The notes under the pieces are model-generated. The model was not told the DNA's origin. It saw only the letters and a list, made by a program, of their open reading frames with translations, and made no database searches. Below are positions 7,611-15,706 of a DNA stretch of 46,595 bases, one piece after another. Each line of letters starts with the position of its first letter. Within the stretch, counting starts at the first letter, position 1. The position numbers were made by a program, and so were the translations under genes. Source of the DNA: DATBRC01 sp036560485 (GTDB taxonomy: Bacteria > Pseudomonadota > Gammaproteobacteria > Burkholderiales > Burkholderiaceae_D); the NCBI GenBank assembly GCA_036560485.1, contig DATBRC010000052.1, positions 1 through 46,595 of the forward strand, written 5' to 3'.

Positions 7611-8071
7611 ACTACACGAACTTCCAGCATCACCATTCCTCGATCCACAGCCTTACACATATCATAAATAGTCAGCAATCCAACCTGCACAGCAGTTAAG
7701 GCCTCCATCTCAACCCCAGTTTTACCAACCGTCTCAACCTGCGTGGTACACGTAATGCTCGATTGCGCAGTATCGATACTGAAATCCACCGCGACACGCG
7801 TAATCGCAAGCGGGTGGCATAGCGGAATCAAATCGCTGGTGCGCTTGGCACCCATGATCGCGGCAATGCGAGCAATGCCTAACACGTCGCCTTTTTTTGC
7901 AGTGCCGGATTCAATAATGGCCAGTGTTTCCGGTTTCATGCAGATGGTGCCGGTAGCGACGGCGATGCGATGCGTATCTGCTTTTTGTCCGACATCGACC
8001 ATATGTGCTTGTCCAGCTGTATCGAAATGCGTCAGGCTGTTAGGATTTTCAGGGCGTTTAGGACGATTCAT
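7580..8071 (-). CDS. moaC: Cyclic pyranopterin monophosphate synthase MoaC
   Basis: MoaC converts the MoaA product (cyclic 3',8-dihydro-GTP) to cyclic pyranopterin monophosphate in molybdenum cofactor synthesis. The 163-residue protein matches the usual length (about 160). It shows the family blocks AHMVDVGQKADT, KGDVLGIARIAAIMGAKRT, DLIPLCHPL, GKTGVEMEALTA and IYDMCKAVDR, and ends KKSGGK. Lys in the KGDV block and Asp in YDMCK are known active-site residues. The frame is open back to 8149, but the ATG at 8071 (MNRPKRPENPNSLTHF) fits the family start and leaves room for the divergent protease gene. A decayed duplicate of residues about 64-109 lies at 5441-5577. Confidence 0.95.
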   Translation of the reverse strand: MNRPKRPENPNSLTHFDTAGQAHMVDVGQKADTHRIAVATGTICMKPETLAIIESGTAKKGDVLGIARIAAIMGAKRTSDLIPLCHPLAITRVAVDFSIDTAQSSITCTTQVETVGKTGVEMEALTAVQVGLLTIYDMCKAVDRGMVMLEVRVVKKSGGKLDG

Positions 8072-8139
8072 TGGTAACAAAATGTTGCTGGAAAGGGGTT
8101 TGGTCTTGAACGTTCGACAGGTAGAGGTATCATAGCACC

Positions 8140-9669
8140 GTGAAATCAAAAACCAAATTCTACCTTCGCTGGCCTAAGCCTAGTCTGCTAGCTTCCACAG
8201 CGCTTGCCATGTTGTGCGTATTGCCGGCGACGGTCGCCCCCACCTTGACGATTGCGCAAAACCTGCCAAGCCTTGGGGATTCTGATCGTGAAGAATTGTC
8301 ACCGCTGATGGAGCGCAAGCTGGGTGAGCAGATCATGCGCGATATGCGGCGTGACCGCGATTATCTGGATGATGCGCCATTATTGGAATACTTGAATAAT
8401 CTCGGCGGCACCCTGGTGGCAGCACATCCCGAAGCGCGCGGCGAAGCGGGGTACGACTTTTTCTTTTTTGCAGTGCGTGATCCGGTGCTGAATGCGTTTG
8501 CTTTGCCGGGGGGATTCATCGCGGTTCACTCGGGTTTAATGTTGGCTGCGCAATCGGAGTCGGAGTTGGCTTCGGTGATGGGGCATGAGATTGGCCACGT
8601 CGCGCAGCGCCATATTGCGCGCATGCTGGGTAAGCAGCGCCAGGATTCGTTGATTCCATTGGCAGGCCTGGTGTTGGCTGTGCTGGCGGCACGTTCGAAC
8701 CCGGATGCATCGAGTGCATTGCTGTTGAGCGGGGAAGGGGTTGCGTTGCAACGGCAATTAAGCTTTAGTCGCGATGCGGAGCGCGAGGCGGATCGCGTCG
8801 GCCTGCAAATTTTGCAGGATGCCGGCTATGATACTTCCGGCATGATTTCATTTTTCGAGCGGATGCAATCGACCACGCGTTCCTATTCGGATGCTGCACC
8901 TGCTTTCTTGCGCTCGCATCCAATGACGACGGAGCGTATTGCGGATATTCAGGCACGTACTCGCAATAACCGATACAAGCAGCATGCCGACAGCCTTGAT
9001 TTCAGCTTGATCAAGGCGCGCGTGCGTGTGTTGCAGGATGATTCCATGCAAGGCATGCGCGAGGCAGAGACTATCTTTAATAATCAGTTGCAGCAAAACG
9101 ATCAGCGTCAAATTGCATCAGCCAAATATGGATTGGCTTTTATCGCGTTTAAACGGGGTCGCTATGAAAAAGCCAGAACCTTGCTGCAAGAAGCGCGTAC
9201 CGCGATCCCTAAAGTTTCTTTGCCCAATGCCATCTTATCGAGTCTGTCGATCGATATCAAGCTCGCCGCCAATCAATCTGAAGAAGCATTGAAAGAAGCA
9301 GATGCGGCGCGCGTGCAGTTTCCATTATCGCGCGGGATAGCAGGTCAGTATGCCGATGCTTTACTCGCAGCACGGCATTACGAGGATGCGATGCGATATC
9401 TGCGCGATCAGACGCAGCTGTATCGGCAGGAGCCGCGCTTGCAGGAAAGTCTGGCGCGGACCTATTCTGCATTAGGCAAGCAGGCTTTGCAGCATATGGC
9501 GTTGGCAGAATCGTATGCGTTATCAGGTAGTGTGCCGTCTGCATTGGAGCAACTTGCGCTTGCGCGTAAAGCGTCGGATGCATCGTTCTATGATCTTGCG
9601 GTGATCGATGCACGCGATCGAGAATTAAAGGCGCAATGGAAAGAAGAAATGAAAGAGAAAAAGAAATAA
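8140..9669 (+). CDS. bepA: Periplasmic M48 metalloprotease with TPR domain (BepA/YfgC-like)
   Basis: This 509-residue exported protein has an N-terminal signal peptide (hydrophobic core about residues 16-34, cleavage near AQN). An M48 zinc protease domain follows, with HEIGH at residues 149-153 and the distal metal-binding Glu in SFSRDAEREADRVG. A C-terminal helical TPR region (about 310-500) completes it. BepA-type proteins act in the periplasm on outer-membrane assembly, promoting LptD maturation and degrading stalled barrels; this role comes from E. coli. The start is GTG at 8140 with an AGAGG site about 10 nt upstream. It is divergent from moaC with about 70 nt between starts, so a promoter must lie there. 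Confidence 0.92.
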   Translation: MKSKTKFYLRWPKPSLLASTALAMLCVLPATVAPTLTIAQNLPSLGDSDREELSPLMERKLGEQIMRDMRRDRDYLDDAPLLEYLNNLGGTLVAAHPEARGEAGYDFFFFAVRDPVLNAFALPGGFIAVHSGLMLAAQSESELASVMGHEIGHVAQRHIARMLGKQRQDSLIPLAGLVLAVLAARSNPDASSALLLSGEGVALQRQLSFSRDAEREADRVGLQILQDAGYDTSGMISFFERMQSTTRSYSDAAPAFLRSHPMTTERIADIQARTRNNRYKQHADSLDFSLIKARVRVLQDDSMQGMREAETIFNNQLQQNDQRQIASAKYGLAFIAFKRGRYEKARTLLQEARTAIPKVSLPNAILSSLSIDIKLAANQSEEALKEADAARVQFPLSRGIAGQYADALLAARHYEDAMRYLRDQTQLYRQEPRLQESLARTYSALGKQALQHMALAESYALSGSVPSALEQLALARKASDASFYDLAVIDARDRELKAQWKEEMKEKKK

Positions 9670-9671
9670 GC

Positions 9672-10268
9672 TTAGTCGGGCTGCGGTTCTGTGACAAAAC
9701 CTAAAGTGCTCGCCAGCTTGTCGTATTGAATTCGTAAAACGGGCACGGATTTGCCTTGATAGAAAAGAGCTAATTGATTGGCGTCGGACGTGTTGCTGAG
9801 CCATTCCAACAACTCGTCATCATCGACGGTTTTCCCATTCATGCGCAATTGTGCCATGCATTGCGCCATATCGCGGTCATCGATCAGCGCAATTTTTTCT
9901 CCACTCCGAAATACCAATTGTCCGTTTTCCGTCATCCATGCGGCATCGATTGCACAGAGCGCTTCGCCAGTATGCAATACCAGACCATGTGCGGGATCGG
10001 TGTGCGCAATGTAAGGCGTGGCTTCAAGATTCACATAAACACGCTGTGGGCCATTTTGAAAATACCAGCGGCCTTGGTCATCGTGCAGGTAATTGCGATT
10101 GATGAAGCCGACAAGTGCGGTGTGGACGATTTTATCCCCGAGTAAATTCAACGTTTGCGACCGCTCGTCGCGCATGCGCCACGCACCGCGTGCATCGAGC
10201 GCCAGCCAGCCGTAGCAGTGTGGCACCTTGGGCCATTTTGCCATCGCTTGTTTGACGATTTCATCCAT
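9672..10268 (-). CDS. Conserved hypothetical protein (beta-proteobacterial type)
   Basis: This 198-residue soluble protein begins MDEIVKQAMAKWPKVPHCYGW. It has no signal peptide or membrane segment. A central region (residues 60-110) reads as alternating beta strands, including RWYFQNGPQRVYVNLEATPYIA. The C-terminal half is mixed, with an acidic stretch TVDDDELLEWL. I recall similar proteins of unknown function in Burkholderiales but cannot assign a numbered family safely. It is convergent with the protease gene, with only 2 nt between stop codons. The reading frame, start ATG and composition are those of a real gene. Confidence 0.75.
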   Translation of the reverse strand: MDEIVKQAMAKWPKVPHCYGWLALDARGAWRMRDERSQTLNLLGDKIVHTALVGFINRNYLHDDQGRWYFQNGPQRVYVNLEATPYIAHTDPAHGLVLHTGEALCAIDAAWMTENGQLVFRSGEKIALIDDRDMAQCMAQLRMNGKTVDDDELLEWLSNTSDANQLALFYQGKSVPVLRIQYDKLASTLGFVTEPQPD

Positions 10269-10323
10269 TCAAGAACCTTTGCGTGTTGATGATTGATGAT
10301 CACAAAACCCATTACTACCAAGT

Positions 10324-10349
10324 GTCGTCCCAGCGTTCGCTGGGACGAC
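10324..10349. repeat. REP-like intergenic palindrome
   Basis: A perfect 11-bp inverted repeat (GTCGTCCCAGC / GCTGGGACGAC) encloses a GTTC loop. It lies between two genes in the short gap 10269-10370. The core resembles the palindromes at 21999-22082, so it is probably one of a dispersed REP-like family. It could also serve as an mRNA-end stabiliser for the YheT gene, whose stop it follows. Confidence 0.7.
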
Positions 10350-10370
10350 GTGTAACGATTGATATGATGA

Positions 10371-11327
10371 TCAATAATGTCGGCCTTCCAGAAACCGCAG
10401 CATCCGTTGCGGCAGCCAATTCAAACTTCCCGGTAACGAGCCGACAGCGAAACCGACATGGCCACCTTCTTCAGGATATTCCAAAGTGACGGAAGACGCT
10501 GCACTGCGGGGCAAATGATGTGCAGGCAGGAACGGATCGTTTTGCGCATTCAATACGAGTGTCGGTACGGTAATGTCGGTGAGCACATGCTTGGCGCTGG
10601 CGCGATTCCAGTAGTCTTCCGTATTGCGATACCCATGCAGCGGCGCAGTCACCACATTGTCGAATTCATACAGGTCGCGCGTGCTCAACATTTTTTCGCG
10701 ATCGAACAAACCGGGGAATTGCTCCAGTTTTTTCAAACACTTGGGCTTCAATGTGCGCAAGAAAGAGCGAGTGTAAAGCATGTTCAATCCGCGCGACAAC
10801 GCAGCACCGCCACCGGCCAGATCGAGTGGCGCGGAAATCGCACAAGCGGCATCGACAATTTCTGCTTGATGCTGCGATTCACCTAACCAGCGCAGCAACG
10901 CATTGCCGCCCAACGAGACGCCAGCAGCATAGAATTTGCTGGCTTGGCATTGCGTACGATAATCAAGCAGGCGCAGCAAAATCCAATCCACTTCCTGCGC
11001 ATCGCCCGAATGATAAAAGCGCGGTGCATTATTCAACTCGCCCGAGCATCCGCGAAAATGCGGAATGGCGCCAGACCATCCAAGTGCATTTATTTGCGCC
11101 ATTAATGCGCGGCAATAGTGACTATCGGACGAACCTTCCAATCCATGAAATAAAACGATCAATGGTTGATCAGGCTTACCGTCAACAAAATCGATATCGA
11201 CAAAATCACCATCCGGCGCATTCCACCGTTCACGGCGATAGGCGACAGCAGGTTTCGCGATACACGTCGCGGGATAGATGGTTTGTAAATGGCCGCCGGG
11301 GAGCCAACGTGGCGCTAGGTAACTCAT
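10371..11327 (-). CDS. YheT-family alpha/beta hydrolase
   Basis: This 318-residue cytoplasmic protein has an alpha/beta-hydrolase fold of the YheT type. It begins with the family's APRWLPGGHLQTIYP. It has the oxyanion strand LIVLFHGLEGSSDSHY (residues 56-71), the nucleophile elbow GVSLGGN (Ser near residue 145), an acid in NAQNDPFLP and the His in EEGGHVGF. Family members are esterases or lipases of poorly known substrate, linked in some reports to carboxylesterase activity. The ATG at 11327 is preceded by AGGAA with good spacing. The gene stands alone between the unknown gene and the SnoaL-like gene, all on the minus strand. Confidence 0.88.
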   Translation of the reverse strand: MSYLAPRWLPGGHLQTIYPATCIAKPAVAYRRERWNAPDGDFVDIDFVDGKPDQPLIVLFHGLEGSSDSHYCRALMAQINALGWSGAIPHFRGCSGELNNAPRFYHSGDAQEVDWILLRLLDYRTQCQASKFYAAGVSLGGNALLRWLGESQHQAEIVDAACAISAPLDLAGGGAALSRGLNMLYTRSFLRTLKPKCLKKLEQFPGLFDREKMLSTRDLYEFDNVVTAPLHGYRNTEDYWNRASAKHVLTDITVPTLVLNAQNDPFLPAHHLPRSAASSVTLEYPEEGGHVGFAVGSLPGSLNWLPQRMLRFLEGRHY

Positions 11328-11391
11328 CTCGCTATGTTCCTACTTCAACGACTGTGTCGATTGATATAAATCAACAAGTGCTGAAATTCAA

Positions 11392-11823
11392 TTAGTGCAG
11401 CATCGATGCAGCTGTGCGCTCATCAGGTGCAATGCCGGACGCGACAGAAGCGTGGTGAACGGCAATACGCCAGCCGCGCGGCGTTTTGATATAGACATTG
11501 GTGGCAAGTATGTGCAGTTCTTGCGGATCGTGTTCGGGACGCTTGATTTCTTCCACAACATTATGGACCGACGACATCATATTCTGGACTGCATGCAGTT
11601 GTACCGGATGGATGTGCACGCCACCTCGCTCGAATATGGCTTCCCAGGAAGTGCGGATCGCAGCATGCCCGACCAAACGTGGTGCGCCTGGATGGATGCA
11701 GATGATTTCATCGTCCTCAGCCCAGATCGCCATTAACGCTTCTATATCGGCGCGACTGATCGCATCATAGAAAGCCGTTTCGGTATCTTCAACCGTACCC
11801 AGGAATTTGTTTAGCTTGGCCAT
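11392..11823 (-). CDS. SnoaL-like / NTF2-fold protein (ketosteroid-isomerase-like)
   Basis: This 143-residue protein has the NTF2-like layout. An N-terminal helix with ETAFYDAISRADIEALMAIWAEDDEIICIHPG is followed by a four-strand sheet with HILATNVYIKTPRGWRIAVHHAS at the end, as in SnoaL_3/DUF4440 proteins. These bind small hydrophobic ligands or form dimers; some are isomerases, many have no known reaction. No dedicated partner is obvious. The ATG at 11823 lacks a strong ribosome site. It lies downstream of the zinc-finger gene on the same strand with an 85-nt gap and may be read through from ilvE. Confidence 0.8.
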   Translation of the reverse strand: MAKLNKFLGTVEDTETAFYDAISRADIEALMAIWAEDDEIICIHPGAPRLVGHAAIRTSWEAIFERGGVHIHPVQLHAVQNMMSSVHNVVEEIKRPEHDPQELHILATNVYIKTPRGWRIAVHHASVASGIAPDERTAASMLH

Positions 11824-11908
11824 AATTTTTACGATCGGTTCTTGTTAATTTTTTTAAAGCACTGTGCTTTATCGCAGGTTCCAGGCGCGGGACAAAACAT
11901 GAGCCATA

Positions 11909-12106
11909 TTAGTGGCCTTTGATTACTGTGCCAGGCTTGAGTCGATATTCCGTCCCGCAATAAGGGCATTTCGCTTCGCCGTGATCCATCTCCAAAAAGA
12001 CACGCGGATGCGACGACCAGACTGGCATATTAGGATTTGGGCAATAGGCGGGCAGGTCTTTTGCATCCAGTTCGACTGTAGGCAATTTCTGTTTGACTTC
12101 ATTCAT
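11909..12106 (-). CDS. Zinc-finger CHCC domain protein
   Basis: This 65-residue protein ends in a zf-CHCC module: Cys22 (YCPNP), His34 (SSHPRVFL), and Cys48/Cys51 in KCPYCGTEYRL. The same module occurs in the mitochondrial complex I subunit NDUFS6. Bacterial versions are short stand-alone proteins of unknown role, possibly in zinc or iron-sulfur handling. The ATG follows GGGAG with 6-nt spacing. It is 59 nt downstream of ilvE on the same strand, a pairing I know from other betaproteobacteria, so the two are probably one operon. Confidence 0.88.
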   Translation of the reverse strand: MNEVKQKLPTVELDAKDLPAYCPNPNMPVWSSHPRVFLEMDHGEAKCPYCGTEYRLKPGTVIKGH

Positions 12107-12165
12107 TTCATGCTCCCAGTTATTTTAAAAAGTAAAAATGGCGATAAAGAAAATTTCGCAGCAGT

Positions 12166-13086
12166 TTAAACCAGTGTCAGCCAGTGTTGATACTGCGGCG
12201 CTTTTCCGGCGACCACATCAAAAAACAATGACTGCAGTTTTTCAGTGACAGGCCCACGTTTGCCGCTGCCGATCATGCGATTATCCAATTCGCGGATCGG
12301 CGTGATTTCTGCAGCCGTACCGGTAAAGAATGCTTCATCGCAGCAGTACATCTCATCGCGCGTAATGCGTTTTTCGATGATTTCGATTCCCAAATCGCGG
12401 GCCATCGTCAATACAGCATCGCGCGTGATGCCGTCCAGACAGGAAGCCAAATCCGGTGTATAGATTTTGCCATTCTTGACGATGAAGACATTTTCGCCGG
12501 AGCCTTCCGACACAAATCCTTCAGTATCGAGCAACAAGGCTTCATCATAGCCATCGGTCAGCGCTTCCTGGTTGGCCAGAATGGAATTGATGTAGTAGCC
12601 GCATGCTTTCGCGCGCACCATCGATACATTCACGTGATGCCGTGTGAAAGAAGAGGTCTTGACGCGAATTCCCTTGTTCAAGCCGTCTTCACCTAAATAT
12701 GCACCCCACGGCCATGCAGCGATGGCGACATGGATCGTATTGCCTTTGGCCGAGATGCCGAGTTTTTCCGAGCCGATCCACACCAGCGGACGCAGATAGC
12801 AGGATTCCAGTTTATTCTCGCGCACCACTTGGCGCTGCGCATCCATCACGGTTTCCAGATCGAATGGAATCTTCATCTGGAAAATCTTGGCGGAATTGAA
12901 CAAGCGTTGCGTATGTTCTTTCAAGCGAAAAATGGCAGTGCCTTGCGGTGTTTTGTAAGCGCGCACGCCTTCAAAAACACCCATGCCGTAATGCAGCGTA
13001 TGTGTCAACACATGGACGGTCGCATCGCGCCAATCGATCAGCTTTCCATCTTTCCAAATTTTTCCGTCGCGGTCGTCCATGGACAT
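12166..13086 (-). CDS. ilvE: Branched-chain amino acid aminotransferase IlvE
   Basis: IlvE is a PLP enzyme that interconverts Leu, Ile and Val with their 2-oxo acids using glutamate/2-oxoglutarate. The 306-residue protein is of normal class IV length. It shows HYGMGVFEGVRAY near the N-terminus, the PLP-lysine region RAKACGYYINSILA (Lys near residue 160), and SEGSGENVFIVK and GTAAEITPI in the cofactor-binding C-terminal half. The ATG at 13086 follows GGAG with 8-nt spacing. The divergent neighbour is azlCD, an exporter for branched-chain amino acids, so the two may share metabolic logic and the 144-nt intergenic region. Confidence 0.96.
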   Translation of the reverse strand: MSMDDRDGKIWKDGKLIDWRDATVHVLTHTLHYGMGVFEGVRAYKTPQGTAIFRLKEHTQRLFNSAKIFQMKIPFDLETVMDAQRQVVRENKLESCYLRPLVWIGSEKLGISAKGNTIHVAIAAWPWGAYLGEDGLNKGIRVKTSSFTRHHVNVSMVRAKACGYYINSILANQEALTDGYDEALLLDTEGFVSEGSGENVFIVKNGKIYTPDLASCLDGITRDAVLTMARDLGIEIIEKRITRDEMYCCDEAFFTGTAAEITPIRELDNRMIGSGKRGPVTEKLQSLFFDVVAGKAPQYQHWLTLV

Positions 13087-13230
13087 GTTGCTATCTCCAA
13101 ATAGTGCAAAACGTCGATTTTAACGGATTCAGCGGCAGCCAAGCTTCCTCTGTAAAATACGTCTTTACCTAATTCGCGCTTTTGTTGTTGTAAAGTTAAT
13201 CGATGATGCCCGTAACAAAGCTGCGCATCG

Positions 13231-13995
13231 ATGTCAAAGCAGAAGCCAAGACAAAGCAGCATGAGTCAAGCACAACCCGCTACCATCGAAAAACAAGCCT
13301 TCCGCGAAGCCGTTAAAGTCAGTGCACCCACCATGCCCGGCATTTTTGCATGGGGCATGGTGACCAGCATGGCAATGGTCAAATCCGGTTTGACCATAGG
13401 GCAGGCGCTGGGCATGACCTTACTGGCTTATGCCGGTTCAGCCCAACTCGCCGCATTGCCGCTGATCGCAGCCAATGCTTCCGTATGGGTGGTTTTTGCC
13501 ACCGCGATGCTGGTCAACTTGCGCTTTGTCATTTTCGCTGCCGCGATAGGACCGCATTTGTCGCATTTGCCATGGTACAAGCGGCTTTACTACGGCTATT
13601 TAAATGGTGACTTGATCATGGCGATATTTCCTGCGCGCTATCCTTACCATACGCTGCATCAGCCTGCCGGCAAGTTGGGCTACTATCTCGGCATTTGTTA
13701 TCCGAACTGGTGTGCGTGGCAAGCGGGCTCGGTCATTGGGATCATATTGGCAAGCCAAATCCCGAATAGCTGGGGGATCGCGTTTGCGGGCACGCTCGCC
13801 TTGCTGGGTGTCATGATTCCCTTGATCGTCAACGCAGCTGCACTAGCGGGTGTGATCGTGGCCGCCGCAGTTGCAGTGGCCGCCATCAAGTTGCCGTATC
13901 GCTTGGGTTTGGTCGCCGCCGTTCTGCTCGGCATGGCCGTTGCAATGCTGGCCGATACGATAGTCGAGCAACGGCGGATACGGAGTATTGCATGA
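13231..13995 (+). CDS. azlC: AzlC-family branched-chain amino acid exporter, large subunit
   Basis: This 254-residue inner-membrane protein carries the AzlC (YgaZ) signature. MPGIFAWGMVTSMAM, YAGSAQLAAL and MLVNLRFVIFAAAI lie in the first half. About seven membrane helices follow, the last ones very Ala/Val-rich. With AzlD it exports branched-chain amino acids or analogues (AzlCD in Bacillus, YgaZH in E. coli). The two genes overlap by 4 nt (ATGA). The start at 13231 gives a polar leader; an ATG at 13261 is equally possible and neither has a clear Shine-Dalgarno. Its position opposite ilvE fits the role. Confidence 0.9.
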   Translation: MSKQKPRQSSMSQAQPATIEKQAFREAVKVSAPTMPGIFAWGMVTSMAMVKSGLTIGQALGMTLLAYAGSAQLAALPLIAANASVWVVFATAMLVNLRFVIFAAAIGPHLSHLPWYKRLYYGYLNGDLIMAIFPARYPYHTLHQPAGKLGYYLGICYPNWCAWQAGSVIGIILASQIPNSWGIAFAGTLALLGVMIPLIVNAAALAGVIVAAAVAVAAIKLPYRLGLVAAVLLGMAVAMLADTIVEQRRIRSIA

Positions 13996-14315
13996 ACGAA
14001 TTCGATGTTTGGCTCTCCATTGTGCTGATAACGATCGCAACCATCATCACGCGCAGCTCGTTCTTCCTGTTGGGCGACCGCGTCAAGTTACCGCCGCGCA
14101 TCCAGCATGCGTTGCGTTACGCGCCTGCCGCGGCACTGGCCGCCATTGTGGCGCCCGATCTGCTGACATCCAGTGGCGTATTGGCACTGACCTGGACGAA
14201 TCCCAAGCTGCTGGCTGGTATCGGCGCAGCCATGTTCTTCCTCGCTACCCGGCACTTGCTGGGAACGATTGTGGCAGGCATGGGTCTTTACACAATATTG
14301 CGCTTGATATTGTGA
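13992..14315 (+). CDS. azlD: AzlD-family branched-chain amino acid exporter, small subunit
   Basis: This 107-residue membrane protein has four hydrophobic helices. Family features include TIITRSSFFLLGDRVKLPPRIQHALRYAP, with a conserved RYAPAAALAAIVAP block. AzlD (YgaH) pairs with AzlC to form the exporter. The ATG overlaps the azlC stop (ATGA), showing translational coupling. After its stop there are about 110 nt to pgk. Confidence 0.9.
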   Translation: MNEFDVWLSIVLITIATIITRSSFFLLGDRVKLPPRIQHALRYAPAAALAAIVAPDLLTSSGVLALTWTNPKLLAGIGAAMFFLATRHLLGTIVAGMGLYTILRLIL

Positions 14316-14359
14316 ATGGATGGTGGGTTGATGCAAGGCATTAACGATTGCAAAAACGG

Positions 14360-14388
14360 TTTTTCGTGACCAATCAGTGGGGTAAAAT
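14360..14388 (+). promoter_or_regulatory. Possible sigma-70 promoter of the pgk-pyk-fba run
   Basis: A TAAAAT -10 box at 14383-14388 lies 40 nt before the pgk ATG, in a gap between azlD and pgk. The -35 region 17 nt upstream is T-rich and matches poorly. The call rests mostly on position and the -10 hexamer. Confidence 0.35.
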
Positions 14389-14427
14389 AGCGCCTTTCTT
14401 TTATTCTTGGTCAATTTAGGGATATCT

Positions 14428-15639
14428 ATGCTATTCAAACGGTTAAGCGAACTGATTGCTCGCAAGGAACTGAAGGGCAAACGTGTTTTCATCCGTGCCG
14501 ATCTGAACGTACCGCAGGATGATGCAGGCAATATTACCGAAGACACCCGTATCAGGGCCTCGTTGCAAGCTATTCAGCAATCGCTGGACGCAGGTGCGGC
14601 AGTGATGGTGACCTCGCATTTGGGGCGTCCGAAAGAAGGCGAATTCAGCGAACAGGATTCGTTGGCACCGATTGCCAAGCGCTTATCCGAATTACTGGGT
14701 AAACCGGTCCCATTGATCCGTGACTGGGTCAACGGTGTCGATGTTGCGCCTGGCCAAGTGGTACTACTGGAAAATTGCCGCTTCAATGTCGGTGAAAACA
14801 AGAATAGCGACGAGCTGGCGATCAAGATGGCCAAGTTGTGCGACGTCTACGTCAACGATGCATTCGGCACCGCGCATCGCGCGCAAGCATCCACTCATGG
14901 CATCGCCAAATACGCATTGGTTGCATGCGCAGGGCCATTACTGGCAGCAGAACTGGATGCGCTTGGTAAAGTCTTCGGCAGTCCGGAACGTCCATTGCTG
15001 GCAATCGTAGCCGGCTCCAAGGTGTCGACCAAATTGACGATCCTGAAGTCGTTGGCCAATAAGGTCGACTATCTGATCGTTGGCGGCGGTATCGCGAACA
15101 CATTCATGCAAGCGGCAGGATTGAAGATCGGTAAATCGCTGGCAGAAGCCGATTTGGTTGAGGAGGCAAAAAGCATCATCGCGATGATGACCAAGCGCGG
15201 TGTCCCTGTCCCCATTCCTGTTGATGTGGTTTGTGCAAAAGAATTTACTGCAACTGCGAAAGCAACCATCAAGGATGTGGCCGACATTGCCGACGATGAC
15301 ATGATTCTCGATATCGGACCGAAAACAGCCGCTACGCTGGCACAGCAAATCGCCAAGGCGCGCACCATTGTGTGGAATGGCCCGGTCGGCGTATTCGAAT
15401 TCGATCAATTCGGTGAAGGTACGAAAACTCTGGCGCATGCGATTGCCGAATCAAGCGGGTTTTCGATTGCAGGCGGCGGCGATACCTTGGCTGCGATTGC
15501 CAAATACGGCATCGCCGACAAGATCAGTTACATCTCGACAGGTGGCGGCGCATTCCTGGAATTCCTGGAAGGTAAATCGCTCCCTGCAGTGGCTATTCTG
15601 GAAGAGCGTGCAACCAGCTCGTTCATTAACGATCAGTAA
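14428..15639 (+). CDS. pgk: Phosphoglycerate kinase
   Basis: Pgk transfers phosphate from 1,3-bisphosphoglycerate to ADP in glycolysis and works in reverse in gluconeogenesis. The 403-residue protein has RADLNVPQDD and SHLGRP for substrate binding, NDAFGTAHRA, VAGSKVSTKL, GPVGVFEFD and the C-terminal GGGDTLAA nucleotide loop. The frame is open to a TTG at 14407, but the ATG at 14428 has an AGGGA site 8 nt upstream and gives the family's usual N-terminus. It opens the run pgk-pyk-fba, 67 nt before pyk. The gap gene often found upstream in Burkholderiales is absent here. Confidence 0.97.
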   Translation: MLFKRLSELIARKELKGKRVFIRADLNVPQDDAGNITEDTRIRASLQAIQQSLDAGAAVMVTSHLGRPKEGEFSEQDSLAPIAKRLSELLGKPVPLIRDWVNGVDVAPGQVVLLENCRFNVGENKNSDELAIKMAKLCDVYVNDAFGTAHRAQASTHGIAKYALVACAGPLLAAELDALGKVFGSPERPLLAIVAGSKVSTKLTILKSLANKVDYLIVGGGIANTFMQAAGLKIGKSLAEADLVEEAKSIIAMMTKRGVPVPIPVDVVCAKEFTATAKATIKDVADIADDDMILDIGPKTAATLAQQIAKARTIVWNGPVGVFEFDQFGEGTKTLAHAIAESSGFSIAGGGDTLAAIAKYGIADKISYISTGGGAFLEFLEGKSLPAVAILEERATSSFINDQ

Positions 15640-15706
15640 AGATTGTAGTGTAAAAATTTCGATGTGCTTTCTGCATCCTTTGTAGTTTTCCATCAGGAAT
15701 ATCCGT

